Below are positions 6,502 through 14,968 of a stretch of DNA of 17,578 nucleotides, piece by piece. How positions within the stretch are numbered: position 1 is the stretch's first letter; every line of letters starts with the position of its first letter. The notes below the pieces were generated by a model. The model saw nothing but the letters and a program-made list of their open reading frames with translations. It ran no database searches and was not told the origin of the DNA. This DNA comes from CAYIFA01 sp964362625 (GTDB taxonomy: Bacteria > Patescibacteriota > Minisyncoccia > 1-14-0-10-42-19), in assembly GCA_964362625.1 (NCBI GenBank), contig CAYIFA010000016.1, positions 1 through 17,578 on the forward strand, written 5' to 3'. Position numbers and translations under genes: made by a program.

Positions 6502-7869
6502 TCATTTCGGCCTCAACGTCGGAAAAAACACGGCTTCACGAATATTTTCAACGCCAGTTAAAAGCATCGCCAAGCGATCAATGCCGATACCCAACCCTGC
6601 GGCTGGCGGCATGCCATATTCTAGAGCTTCTAAGAAATCTTCATCCAGCCGAGATGCTTCGGCTCTACCACTTCTAAAATCTTTTTCTTGCCGTTCCATT
6701 TGTTCGCGCTGAGCCAACGGATCATTCATTTCGGAAAATCCTTTGGCGAGCTCCGTGCCCCCGACGATTAGTTGGAAGCTTTCGGTTAAAAGCGGGTTAT
6801 CCGCGCGGAATTTTGCCAGCGCCATTATCGTCTCCGGATAATTAACAACAAATGTCGGATCTATGATTTTTGGACGCACTTGGCGCTTAAAAACTTCATC
6901 CAATTCGCGAGCTGGAATTTCTTTGTAGTCTTTCCCGGAGTGCTTCTTAAAAATATCTGAGAATTCAACTGTTGCCCACTTCTTAGAAGCAAAATCTTTA
7001 TACCCTAAATGCTCCGCTGCTTTTTTCACGAAAGTTTCCACCCATCCCATCAATCCTGCGGAGTCCTGGTAGGCCCAATATAATTCGAGCATTGTAAATT
7101 CCGGGTTATGGTCGCGGTCAATGCCTTCGTTGCGGAAGTTACGCGCAAATTCAAAAACTTTTTCAAACCCGCCGACCAAGAGACGTTTCAGATAAAGTTC
7201 CGGCGCGATTCGCAAATAAAAATCGTAATTAAGGGCGTTATGGTGGGTAACGAACGGACGGGCTTCGGCTCCGCCCGGGATTGGCTGCAAGATCGGAGTT
7301 TCCACTTCCAAAAATCCTTCTTTCTCGAGAGCCATTCTCAAAAAAGAAATCATATTTGAACGCGCTCCGAGCCGCCTCTGCACATCATCGCTCATCAACA
7401 AATCCAAATAACGCTTACGAAACCGCTCCTCGATATCTTTCAACCCCTCCCATTTTTCCGGAAGCGGCCGCAAGGACTTTGACAATATCTGCCAGTTTAC
7501 GGCTTCAATCGTTTCTTCGTCCTTTTTGGTTTTAAAGCAGCTGCCGCTTGCCGAAATAAAATCGCCGATATCCAGCGTCTGCACGGCCAAATCGTAAGAA
7601 TCTTTCAAGATATCTCTCTTAAAGTAAATTTGGATTTTACCTGAAGCATCTTTTAGATCTAAAAACATTGACCCGCCGTGTTCGCGTTTAGCCATTACCC
7701 TTCCGGCAATCGAGATTTTCTTTTCGGGCCGCAAAAAATCAGCAAACCTTTTGTGGATTTCGGCGATCGAGATATCGCGCTCGGTCTTTGCCGGATATGG
7801 ATTAAATCCGGCTTCCCGCAGATAATCTAATTTTTTTATCCGCTCATTGCGAATATCTTCCAGAGACAT
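6502..7869 (-). CDS. lysS: Lysyl-tRNA synthetase, class II
   Basis: Charges tRNA-Lys. An N-terminal OB-fold anticodon-binding domain (about 53-130, with ISIAGRVMAKREHGGSMFLDL) precedes the class II catalytic core. Motif 2 is FARNFRNEGIDRDHNPEFTMLE (from 241), and motif 3 ends in GLGIGIDRLAMLL (425-437). GGTELAKGFSEMNDP (370-384) is the LysRS-specific active-site segment. At 455 residues it is about 40-50 shorter than E. coli LysS, mainly through a reduced insertion between motifs 2 and 3. The ATG at 7869 has no Shine-Dalgarno sequence. TAAAAT sits six bases upstream (7876-7881), with no convincing -35. It lies 45 bases after greA and ends in its own terminator. Confidence 0.97.
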   Translation of the reverse strand: MSLEDIRNERIKKLDYLREAGFNPYPAKTERDISIAEIHKRFADFLRPEKKISIAGRVMAKREHGGSMFLDLKDASGKIQIYFKRDILKDSYDLAVQTLDIGDFISASGSCFKTKKDEETIEAVNWQILSKSLRPLPEKWEGLKDIEERFRKRYLDLLMSDDVQRRLGARSNMISFLRMALEKEGFLEVETPILQPIPGGAEARPFVTHHNALNYDFYLRIAPELYLKRLLVGGFEKVFEFARNFRNEGIDRDHNPEFTMLELYWAYQDSAGLMGWVETFVKKAAEHLGYKDFASKKWATVEFSDIFKKHSGKDYKEIPARELDEVFKRQVRPKIIDPTFVVNYPETIMALAKFRADNPLLTESFQLIVGGTELAKGFSEMNDPLAQREQMERQEKDFRSGRAEASRLDEDFLEALEYGMPPAAGLGIGIDRLAMLLTGVENIREAVFFPTLRPK

Positions 7870-7914
7870 GCTTTTATTTTACCCCGACACCAGAAAATCA
7901 CATAATAGAGGGGA

Positions 7915-8412
7915 TTATCCGATTTTATGTATTTTGTAGAGGGCAATGCCGTTCGGGGCATGAACTTCTACTGTCTCTCCGACTTGACGGCCCAAAAAAG
8001 CCCGCCCTATCGGCGATTCGTTTGAGATTTTCCGGCTCATCGGGTCTGCCTCTTCGGAACCAACGATAGTATAGTCTTCGAAACCAGCAATACCCTGGCG
8101 CTCTACCGTAACAATCGTTCCGACATCCACCGCTTTGGAATCCCTCTTAGTTTTGATAACTGCGCGGCCGAGGATATCTTCAAGTTCGGCTATTCGTACT
8201 TCGTTTGATTCCTGGTCGGTTTTTGCTTGCTGGTATTCTGAATTCTCCGACAAATCCCCCAGACTCCTAGCATACTCAAGATTTGCGGCTATTTCTGTTC
8301 TTTTGGCAGTACGCAAATGCTCGAGTTCGCCCTTCAGCTTTTTAAACCCGCCCTCGCTCAAATATTCAAAATCTTCGCTATTATTTAGGCTTTCTGCCAC
8401 GTTCTGCTTCAT
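7915..8412 (-). CDS. greA: Transcription elongation factor GreA
   Basis: Rescues backtracked RNA polymerase by stimulating transcript cleavage. An N-terminal antiparallel coiled coil (about 20-85) carries the tip motif GDLSENSEYQQAK, whose Asp53 and Glu56 correspond to the acidic pair that reaches the polymerase active site. A C-terminal FKBP-like domain follows, with SPIGRAFLGRQVGE (133-146). At 165 residues it is a little longer than the usual 158 because of about 12 extra residues at the N-terminus. Its promoter lies in the end of the preceding mrdA gene, so it can be expressed independently of that operon. Confidence 0.97.
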   Translation of the reverse strand: MKQNVAESLNNSEDFEYLSEGGFKKLKGELEHLRTAKRTEIAANLEYARSLGDLSENSEYQQAKTDQESNEVRIAELEDILGRAVIKTKRDSKAVDVGTIVTVERQGIAGFEDYTIVGSEEADPMSRKISNESPIGRAFLGRQVGETVEVHAPNGIALYKIHKIG

Positions 8413-8421
8413 AATTGTCCT

Positions 8422-8449
8422 ATTATAGTAAACTATGGGCTAACGTCAA
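8422..8449 (-). promoter_or_regulatory. Strong sigma70-type promoter of greA inside the mrdA 3' end
   Basis: The minus strand has TTGACG (8444-8449), 16 bases, then a perfect TATAAT (8422-8427). The -35 is within the last codons of mrdA, whose stop is at 8433-8435. Nine bases separate the -10 from the greA ATG, so the transcript would start about 2-4 bases before the ATG. An AGGA in those nine bases looks like a ribosome binding site but would mostly not be transcribed from this promoter. It could serve read-through mRNA from mrdA. Confidence 0.75.
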
Positions 8450-10349
8450 GAGAGTTATTAACATACTCCGGCCGATTGGCAACCATCCAGCCCACTACTC
8501 CCCGGCTGGCTGATGCGGCGCCTACCAGGTTTTGGGAATCGCCATTTTCGAGCACCACCACAATCGCGGTTTTAGGATGTTCATAAGGCATGAACCCCGC
8601 AAACCATGAATGCACCCGGCTGTTGCCGATTTCGGCTGTTCCGGTTTTGCCGGCCACGCTAACCCCCAAACCAGCGAGGGCCTGCGCCGTACCCGTCAAA
8701 ACCGCCTGCCGCATGCCTTCTTTTACTATCAAAAAATATTCCTTCGGGATATCCATCGCCATTTCTAATTCTAATTTATTAGAATCATCCGACACTACCT
8801 TTAACTTTGGCACCCGGCCATCGAGAGCGAGGGTGGCGGCAAACTTAATTATTTGCAAAGGTGAAGCGAGCATGCTCTGGCCAATACTCAAATTGTAAGT
8901 GTCGCCAACCCGCCAAATCGGATCTTCCGGGTTTTCCTCTTTTTTCCAATTTAGCCCCAAAATTGAATTCTCGGCGTTTGGCAAAACAAAATCAATGGCC
9001 TGGTCAAAACCAAACAGACGAAAATAATCTTCAAGCTTGACTGCTCCAAGACCGGCAACATCGCCATAACCACCGCCTATAGCGTAAAAATACACATTGG
9101 ATGAAACTGCTAAAGCGCGGCGCATATCAACCCAACCGTGCGCCTTCCAGTCATGGAAAATACTCGGCTTGTCGGGAAAATAAGGATTCGCAACCGATAT
9201 GCTACCGGAACTATAAACTTCTTTTTCCGGAGACACCGTCCCTTCGTTTAGCGCGGCAAGCGCGATAAGCGGCTTAATAATTGACCCGGGCTGATATAAT
9301 CCGCTGGTCGCCCTGAAAAAAAATGGATTAGCCGAATCGGATGAAATTTCTGCCAAATCTTTCACCGATATTCCAAGAGTAAACAAATTAGAATCAAATT
9401 CCGGAAAACTTGTTATAGCCAGTATCTCGCCAGAATCAAGGTCAAGGATAACCCCCGCTCCCCCCCTAAAGCCGCGCTCACGAACAACCGCCGCTATGCC
9501 TTCGAAGAGTTTTAATTGAAGGTCGGAGTCAATCGTTAAATTTAACGCTGAACCGTTTTTAGCGCCTTCCTGGGTGGCCTCGGCAACAACCCGGCCTTTT
9601 GAGTCAACTTCGACAGAGTGCTTGCCCATTGAACCAGATAGCTCACGGTTATATAACAGCTCAATCCCGGACTTTCCTGATTTTACTCCGGCGGCAGAAA
9701 AAATATCCTCTTCCACCCGATCGGGATACCCCAAAAACCCCAGCAAATGCGCTAATCCGGGATTGGAGACATAACGCCGGACAGAGGAGGCTTGCGCGCG
9801 CAAAGAGGCTTCCGGAAAATTCTCGAGTACTGCTTCTACCTCTTTCCAATCAAGTAAATCCGCAATTACAATATCTTCGAATCGATTGGATAAAGCCGAA
9901 GCATATTCCGCTAAATCTCCTTCTTTCATACCAACGCCCAAAAACGATAAAATGCCGTTTAGCGTTTCGATATTAATATTCTTGCCGAATGAGGAAGCGT
10001 TAAGGACTAGCTGAAAAGAAGGATCATTCCAGGCCAACTTCTTGCCAAAACGATCGAGGATCAACCCCCGCTCGGGGAGAATGGAATGAATCTCAAGACG
10101 GTTGGAATTGGCGCGCGAACCAAATTTTTCCGCCTCGATGACTTGCAGCCGAAATAATTGAGCCGCGAAAATTATCGCTACACCGGCGAATGCCGCGAAA
10201 AAAACTGAAACGCTCCGCCGGGAAAGCGGCAATTCCAGGCGACCTTCCATACGGCCCTGCTCGAAACCCGGGATATTGGCCGAATCCATAAAAATCTCAT
10301 CCGGCGAAAGCTCTTGCAGGCTATATTTTTTTCTTCTGCGAAAAAACAT
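8433..10349 (-). CDS. mrdA: Elongation class B penicillin-binding protein 2 (MrdA-type)
   Basis: Transpeptidase partner of RodA in side-wall synthesis. A charged 45-residue cytoplasmic tail (RRRKK near the start) leads to a membrane span at about 46-66. The pedestal has LPERGLILDRFGKKLAWN (91-108), and the transpeptidase domain has GSIIK (355-359), SSN (416-418) and KTGTAEIG (568-575). The start is ATG at 10349: the overlapping end of mraY supplies GAGG five bases upstream, a good ribosome binding site. A TTG at 10364 would also open the frame but lacks that support. The start lies one base after the mraY stop, so the two membrane-step genes are coupled. Its 638 residues and RGxIxDRxG motif fit PBP2 better than FtsI, and the window has a separate FtsI in the mraZ operon. 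Confidence 0.93.
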   Translation of the reverse strand: MFFRRRKKYSLQELSPDEIFMDSANIPGFEQGRMEGRLELPLSRRSVSVFFAAFAGVAIIFAAQLFRLQVIEAEKFGSRANSNRLEIHSILPERGLILDRFGKKLAWNDPSFQLVLNASSFGKNINIETLNGILSFLGVGMKEGDLAEYASALSNRFEDIVIADLLDWKEVEAVLENFPEASLRAQASSVRRYVSNPGLAHLLGFLGYPDRVEEDIFSAAGVKSGKSGIELLYNRELSGSMGKHSVEVDSKGRVVAEATQEGAKNGSALNLTIDSDLQLKLFEGIAAVVRERGFRGGAGVILDLDSGEILAITSFPEFDSNLFTLGISVKDLAEISSDSANPFFFRATSGLYQPGSIIKPLIALAALNEGTVSPEKEVYSSGSISVANPYFPDKPSIFHDWKAHGWVDMRRALAVSSNVYFYAIGGGYGDVAGLGAVKLEDYFRLFGFDQAIDFVLPNAENSILGLNWKKEENPEDPIWRVGDTYNLSIGQSMLASPLQIIKFAATLALDGRVPKLKVVSDDSNKLELEMAMDIPKEYFLIVKEGMRQAVLTGTAQALAGLGVSVAGKTGTAEIGNSRVHSWFAGFMPYEHPKTAIVVVLENGDSQNLVGAASASRGVVGWMVANRPEYVNNSLDVSP

Positions 10350-10350
10350 T

Positions 10351-11412
10351 TTATCCTCGCCCAATTAACGCAATCACCATTCCGATTATGGCTGACACGA
10401 CGCCAACTATCCAAAAGCGCATAGTCACGGTGTAAGGCGCCCAGCCGATGGCCTCAAAATAGTGATGGATCGGAGCAACCAAAAATAATTTGCGTCCGAA
10501 TATTTTTTTCCAGGCGAGTTGCAGCGCCGAAGACAAAGCCGCGGCCGTGATCGGAAAAGCAATGATCGGCAGCGCCGCCACCGCGTCAGTCAAAAAAGCA
10601 ATAACCGCAAGGGCGGTAGTAAGCCCCATTATTCCAGTTTCACCCATGTAAAAACGGGCCGGCGGGATATTAAACCACAGGAAGCTCAAAAGCACGCCGA
10701 CTATTACCGCCGAAAACGCCGCGAGATCAATTTGATTTTGAAAATAGGCGATGCCGGCGTAAGCCGAAAATGCCGCGGCTAAAGTTCCTCCGGCCAACCC
10801 GTCAATGCCGTCAATCACACCGCCGGAAAAGGTGGCAATCACTACCAGCAGAAAAAAAACCGGAAACAACGCCCCCAACTCAAACTCCCCGAAAAAAGGA
10901 ATGAATACGCCGGATTCCTCAAGTTTAAAGTAAAACCAGTAGGCACCGACCAAGGCAATAAGAATAATGAGCGAAAGCCGCCGGGTAAACCTAATGCCGC
11001 CGGCAATATATTTGCCTTTGCCGTAAACCTGAAAAATGTCGTCAAAAAAACCGACCAATGAAGCCGCGACCAGCGTAAAAAGAGGAAGCCAGGTTTGAGA
11101 ACGGCTTAAAAAATTAAGTTTCGTAAAAAATGCTGAATCCGATCCCAAGTAACCGGGCAGCCAAAACACCACCGACAAAACCAAAGGCACAATCCAGATC
11201 AAAAGCCCGCCCATGCGCGGAACTTTCTTTTCGCGCTCGGCGTGCAGCCTATTAAAAATTGGGGTCGGCTGTCCGTCCGGAGCAAACTCCCGCACTACTT
11301 TGCGCCAAAGCTGAAATTTGTATAAATAATGAGTCAATAGCGGCGTCAACGCAATGCCGACAAAAAAAGATAAAGCGGAAAGACCGAAAATTTTTATAAC
11401 ATTTAAAGTCAC
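10351..11412 (-). CDS. mraY: Phospho-MurNAc-pentapeptide transferase MraY, with active-site changes
   Basis: Integral membrane enzyme joining phospho-MurNAc-pentapeptide to undecaprenyl phosphate (lipid I). About ten hydrophobic segments fit the family, and 353 residues is normal. Cytoplasmic motifs are GFFDDI (Asp124, Asp125), IDGIDGLAGG (Asp201, Asp204) and the MraY-type APIHHYFEAIGW (313-324), where HHHFE has become HHYFE. The motif usually written FMGD(T/V)GS reads YMGETGIMG, with Glu258 in place of the third conserved catalytic Asp, and the Asn of the usual NLTDG is a Gly (198). The GTG start overlaps the dacA stop as GTGA. It is not in the mraZ cluster, but joined to dacA and PBP2. Confidence 0.92.
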   Translation of the reverse strand: MTLNVIKIFGLSALSFFVGIALTPLLTHYLYKFQLWRKVVREFAPDGQPTPIFNRLHAEREKKVPRMGGLLIWIVPLVLSVVFWLPGYLGSDSAFFTKLNFLSRSQTWLPLFTLVAASLVGFFDDIFQVYGKGKYIAGGIRFTRRLSLIILIALVGAYWFYFKLEESGVFIPFFGEFELGALFPVFFLLVVIATFSGGVIDGIDGLAGGTLAAAFSAYAGIAYFQNQIDLAAFSAVIVGVLLSFLWFNIPPARFYMGETGIMGLTTALAVIAFLTDAVAALPIIAFPITAAALSSALQLAWKKIFGRKLFLVAPIHHYFEAIGWAPYTVTMRFWIVGVVSAIIGMVIALIGRG

Positions 11413-12335
11413 TGCTGGTAAAATATTTTAGCGGCGTCATGTAATTTGAGCACGTCTTCAAATCTCCCTTGCTCAGTTGAACCCAACACCACAATTATGA
11501 CCGGATTTTGAAACCCGACGTCGGCGGCAATAACCAAGTTCCCTCCGGCAATATCCGTAAAACCGGTCTTGGACAAGAGCAGTCCTGGCAACAACTTAGC
11601 CAAAATATTGCTGTTTTGGACTATGAGTTTGCGGCCGGCAAGCGATTCAATCCGGATATCGGGCAAACGCGTGGAATCAAGCAGTCCGGGAAAATTTTTC
11701 AAAATATAAATTACTAGCTTTGCTATGTCGCTGGCAGAACCATATCCGCCGGAACGCGTTTCGGAAACGTCTAAACCGGATTCATTGAAAAAAGAAACGC
11801 GAGACAAGCCAATCTTTCTCGCCCGGTTATTTAATACGCCAATAAATTCGGGACTAGCTCCATTTTCTGCCAAATAAAACATGCTCGCCCGCGCTAAAGC
11901 ATGGGCGGCATCATTAGAAGATCCGACCAGCATTGCGTCAAGCAAAGCGCCTGCCGCATACTCCTCGCCAACTAAAAAACCGGAGTCGCCTTCCACCAAG
12001 ACATCCTCTTCGGATATGCTTACCCCGAAAGTTATCGCGGAATTCGGTATGGCTTCTTTTACCGCAAGCGCAGTCATAAGCTTGACGAGGCTCGCCAGCG
12101 CCATCGGTTCATCAGAATTTTTTTCAAAAATACGCTGGCCGTCGGGAAACGTAACCACTAGCGCGCCCTTGGCTAAAATCTCAACCGGTGTAAAAACCGC
12201 TTTCGATGACTGGACCCTATCCGCAACCACGGCAGCTTGTTGGGATTTAATAGAAATACTCGCGCCTGGGATAGGCACCTGCAGCAACGCCAACAATATA
12301 AAAAATAATGCAATAGCCGCAATCATAGGCCTCAT
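11409..12335 (-). CDS. dacA: D-alanyl-D-alanine carboxypeptidase, S11 family (PBP5/6-like)
   Basis: Removes the terminal D-Ala from pentapeptide stems and so limits cross-linking. Residues 1-20 are a hydrophobic signal or anchor. The catalytic core carries SLVK (82-85, nucleophile Ser82), SSN (139-141) and KTG (256-258), the three penicilloyl-serine motifs in their S11 spacing. At 308 residues it covers the peptidase domain but lacks the C-terminal beta domain and amphipathic membrane helix of E. coli PBP5, so attachment would depend on the N-terminus. ATG overlaps the scpB stop as ATGA. It precedes mraY with a four-base overlap. Confidence 0.94.
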   Translation of the reverse strand: MRPMIAAIALFFILLALLQVPIPGASISIKSQQAAVVADRVQSSKAVFTPVEILAKGALVVTFPDGQRIFEKNSDEPMALASLVKLMTALAVKEAIPNSAITFGVSISEEDVLVEGDSGFLVGEEYAAGALLDAMLVGSSNDAAHALARASMFYLAENGASPEFIGVLNNRARKIGLSRVSFFNESGLDVSETRSGGYGSASDIAKLVIYILKNFPGLLDSTRLPDIRIESLAGRKLIVQNSNILAKLLPGLLLSKTGFTDIAGGNLVIAADVGFQNPVIIVVLGSTEQGRFEDVLKLHDAAKIFYQQ

Positions 12336-12874
12336 GGCTCATCTATTTTTAATTGCCCCAAATATTCATCCAACTCAGCCCGAAATTCCGCGTATTGCGG
12401 AATGCTATCCAGTTTTTCCACTCCCAAAAAAGCGAGTAGCTGCATACTCGGCCGGTACAAATATGCCCGAGCGTCTTTGGGGTTTGGCGAACGCTCAATT
12501 AACCCGCGAATCATCAGGTTACGAATCGTAAAGCTTGAATTCACTCCCCTGATAAAATCAATTTCCGGACGGGTAACCGGTCCATTGTAAATTATTATGG
12601 ACAGGGTCTCAAGAGCGGCGCGGGTAAGTCCGCGATCAAATTCCTCTTTGGCAATTTTACTCACTATGCCGGCTTGCTCCGGGTTAGTCGCCAGAGCCGC
12701 CGAGTCGTCTTTTAATAACAATGTAATCCCCCGTCCGGCAAGCATTTTTGCAAGCTCTTCCAGTGATTCTCTTATTTTTTCTTCGGAGGTTTGGATAAGT
12801 TTAGCCAAGCGGAAAATTGTGACCGGTTCGCCGGATATGAATAATATTGCTTCGATCGCAGCTGTTAAATCCAT
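12332..12874 (-). CDS. scpB: Segregation and condensation protein B
   Basis: Non-SMC subunit of the SMC-ScpAB condensin, acting as a dimer on ScpA. Two winged-helix domains are visible: one from MDLTAAIEAILFISGEPVT, the second around RAALETLSIIIYNGPVTRPEIDFIRGVNSSFTIRNLMIRGLIE in the middle, which is the family's most conserved stretch. Its 180 residues are typical. ATG lies 17 bases after scpA without a clear ribosome binding site. Its stop overlaps the dacA start. Confidence 0.97.
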   Translation of the reverse strand: MDLTAAIEAILFISGEPVTIFRLAKLIQTSEEKIRESLEELAKMLAGRGITLLLKDDSAALATNPEQAGIVSKIAKEEFDRGLTRAALETLSIIIYNGPVTRPEIDFIRGVNSSFTIRNLMIRGLIERSPNPKDARAYLYRPSMQLLAFLGVEKLDSIPQYAEFRAELDEYLGQLKIDEP

Positions 12875-12891
12875 GCGCTAAAACTTAAAAA

Positions 12892-13587
12892 CTAAGATTT
12901 TACGATAGTAATATCCCCGAAGTCCTTTTCCTGACGAACAACCACTAAACCCTGCTTAAGCAATTCAAGCATCGCCAAAAATGTAACAATAATCTCTTGA
13001 CGATCCTTTGTCGAAATAACTCCGCGCAAGGTTTGGGCGGCTTTATCAGTTATACGATTTATCAATTCAGTCATCTTTTCTTCGATACTGACAATACGTT
13101 CAATGGTCTTTTCCGGCAGTTCGCTGACAACTGGTATTTTTTCTAAAATTAGCCGCAATATATTGGCAAAAGCAGATATGTTCGTCTCTCTTGGCGGATA
13201 AAAACCCCCTTCAAATCCGGCCATTCTTTCTCGGAAATAAGAGGCGCGGTCGCTTGCGGCCAGCTCGCGGATATTCCCGGCAAGTTTCCGGAACACCTTA
13301 AGCATGCGGATGCGCGTTTCCAGTTCCGCGATATCGGCTTCTTCTTTTTCTTCAAGCCGGAATCCGGGCAGAAGCGACTTCGATTTGATTAACATCAAAG
13401 TTGCCGCCACCACCAAAAAATTGGCAACTTCAAATTTTGGAAAATCAGCGAGCCCCTTCACGTACGAAAAATATTGGTCCGAAACCTGGGCGAGCGCAAT
13501 TTCGTTTACTGATAATTTATTCTCCTCAATCAGGTTGAGGAGAACATCTAACGGCCCTTGAAATTTTTCGGTTTCAACTTTATACAT
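12892..13587 (-). CDS. scpA: Segregation and condensation protein A (kleisin)
   Basis: Kleisin that bridges the two heads of the SMC dimer. The N-terminal signature FQGPLDVLLNLIEENKLSVNEI (from residue 9) begins the SMC-binding helices. Further on comes FLVVAATLMLIKSKSLLPG (57-75), then a variable middle and a C-terminal winged helix (about 170-231). 231 residues is normal. The ATG lies inside the end of aspS, with an overlap of eight bases, so the condensin genes are translated from the aspS transcript. An SMC gene is not in the window. Confidence 0.97.
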   Translation of the reverse strand: MYKVETEKFQGPLDVLLNLIEENKLSVNEIALAQVSDQYFSYVKGLADFPKFEVANFLVVAATLMLIKSKSLLPGFRLEEKEEADIAELETRIRMLKVFRKLAGNIRELAASDRASYFRERMAGFEGGFYPPRETNISAFANILRLILEKIPVVSELPEKTIERIVSIEEKMTELINRITDKAAQTLRGVISTKDRQEIIVTFLAMLELLKQGLVVVRQEKDFGDITIVKS

Positions 13588-14968
13588 TTTTTTTGATCGC
13601 TATACCCAGTTCACCCAACTGCTTTTGCGGTATTCCCGACGGCGCGCCCATCATCAGGTCTCTGGCAGTTCCGGTTTTAGGGAATGCAATTACCTCGGAA
13701 ATATTCGGCTCGCCAGCCAAAACCATAACCAGCCGATCTAACCCCGGGGCAAATCCGCCGTGCGGAGGAGCGCCATATTCAAAGGCCTCTAGCATATGGC
13801 CGAACCTTTTCTGGATTTCATCATCTGCAAGCCCAAGGATTTTAAAAATTTTATTTTGCAATTCGCGCTGGTATACCCGGATACTTCCGGAAGATATTTC
13901 GTAACCGTTTAGCACTATGTCGTAGGCGGCTGCGCGAACACTCATCGGTTCGGAATCAAGTTTGTTTTTATCCTCGTCAAGCGGCGCTGTAAAAGGATGG
14001 TGCATAGCTTGAATGCTCCCTTCCGCGTCTTTTTCAAACATCGGGAAATCAATAATATGACAGAAAGCCAATTCATTTGGATTGTTTTTATCATTTCGCA
14101 AATCCGGCTTGTCAGTGCCGTATTTCTCCATGGCTTCGGCATAAGTCATCTGCGGCCAAGGTAATTGCGAGATCTTCTTATCCGGACAAATCTCCGCAAC
14201 TAATGCAACTAGCATTTCTTCGCCGACTTGCAAGACATCTTCCTCGCTCACAAAACTCATTTCCATGTCGAGCTGGGTAAATTCCGGCTGGCGATCACCC
14301 CGCTGGTCTTCGTCGCGAAAAACCCGCGCGACCTGAAAATATTTTTCAAAGCCAGCCACCATCAGCAATTGTTTAAACTGCTGGGGCGATTGGGGCAAAA
14401 CATAAAAATTTCCGGGATAAAGCCGCGAGGGAACAACGTACTCACGGGCGCCCTCCGGGGTTCCTTTGGTTAAAACCGGGGTTTCGATTTCAATAAAGCC
14501 TTTAACCGATAAATAATTCCTTAGAAATAAAGTGATTTTGTGGCGCAATCTAATGTTTTTCTGCATGCGCTCGCGGCGCAAATCCAGATAACGATAAGTT
14601 AGGCGGTGCTCCTCGCCAACATCACGGCCGTCGTTATCAATCGGAAACGGCGGTGTTTTTGATTCGTTCAAAATCTTGAGTCCAGTCGCTTCAATCTCGA
14701 TTTTCCCGGTTTCAATTTCATCGTTAATCATCCCTTTCGGCCTCTCTTTTACTTTTCCTTCAAGTTCTATCACCCATTCCGGACGGATCTTGTTGGCCGT
14801 GGCTAACAACTCCGGGTCTCCGGGGACAAAAACCGCTTGCACTATGCCGGAACGATCCCGCAAATCAATAAAAATCAGCTTACCGTGGTCGCGCCTGACC
14901 GCTACCCAACCCCTTAGCAATACGTTTTCGCCCACCTTACTTGTAGTTTCTTGAGCTGAGATTCGCAT
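13580..14968 (-). CDS. aspS: Aspartyl-tRNA synthetase, bacterial type, without a GAD insertion domain
   Basis: Charges tRNA with aspartate. The N-terminal OB fold (about 1-105) is followed by the class II core: QSPQQFKQLLMVAGF (193-207), motif 2 FRDEDQRGDRQPEFTQLD (217-234), MHHPFTAP (322-329) and motif 3 GLDRLVMVL (409-417). GTDKPDLR (284-291), a bacterial-type marker, is followed only 15 residues later by IDFPMF (306-311). In E. coli the same interval holds the GAD domain of more than 100 residues. Hence 462 residues rather than about 590. His28 in RRDHG sits where the non-discriminating Pseudomonas enzyme has His31 and E. coli has Leu, so it may also make Asp-tRNA-Asn (inference). It is the first gene of the scpAB-dacA-mraY-mrdA chain. 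Confidence 0.95.
   Translation of the reverse strand: MRISAQETTSKVGENVLLRGWVAVRRDHGKLIFIDLRDRSGIVQAVFVPGDPELLATANKIRPEWVIELEGKVKERPKGMINDEIETGKIEIEATGLKILNESKTPPFPIDNDGRDVGEEHRLTYRYLDLRRERMQKNIRLRHKITLFLRNYLSVKGFIEIETPVLTKGTPEGAREYVVPSRLYPGNFYVLPQSPQQFKQLLMVAGFEKYFQVARVFRDEDQRGDRQPEFTQLDMEMSFVSEEDVLQVGEEMLVALVAEICPDKKISQLPWPQMTYAEAMEKYGTDKPDLRNDKNNPNELAFCHIIDFPMFEKDAEGSIQAMHHPFTAPLDEDKNKLDSEPMSVRAAAYDIVLNGYEISSGSIRVYQRELQNKIFKILGLADDEIQKRFGHMLEAFEYGAPPHGGFAPGLDRLVMVLAGEPNISEVIAFPKTGTARDLMMGAPSGIPQKQLGELGIAIKKNV

Noticed and set aside
9599..9976. Plus-strand open frame of 125 codons opposite mrdA
   Set aside because: It is antisense to well-supported transpeptidase sequence, has no ribosome binding site and no recognisable protein features. 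The same holds for the other long frames opposite murF, dacA, aspS and the AAA+ gene.
10350..10364. TTG start at 10364 for mrdA
   Set aside because: The ATG at 10349 has GAGG at ideal spacing, supplied by the end of mraY. The TTG would add five residues and an overlap without a ribosome binding site.
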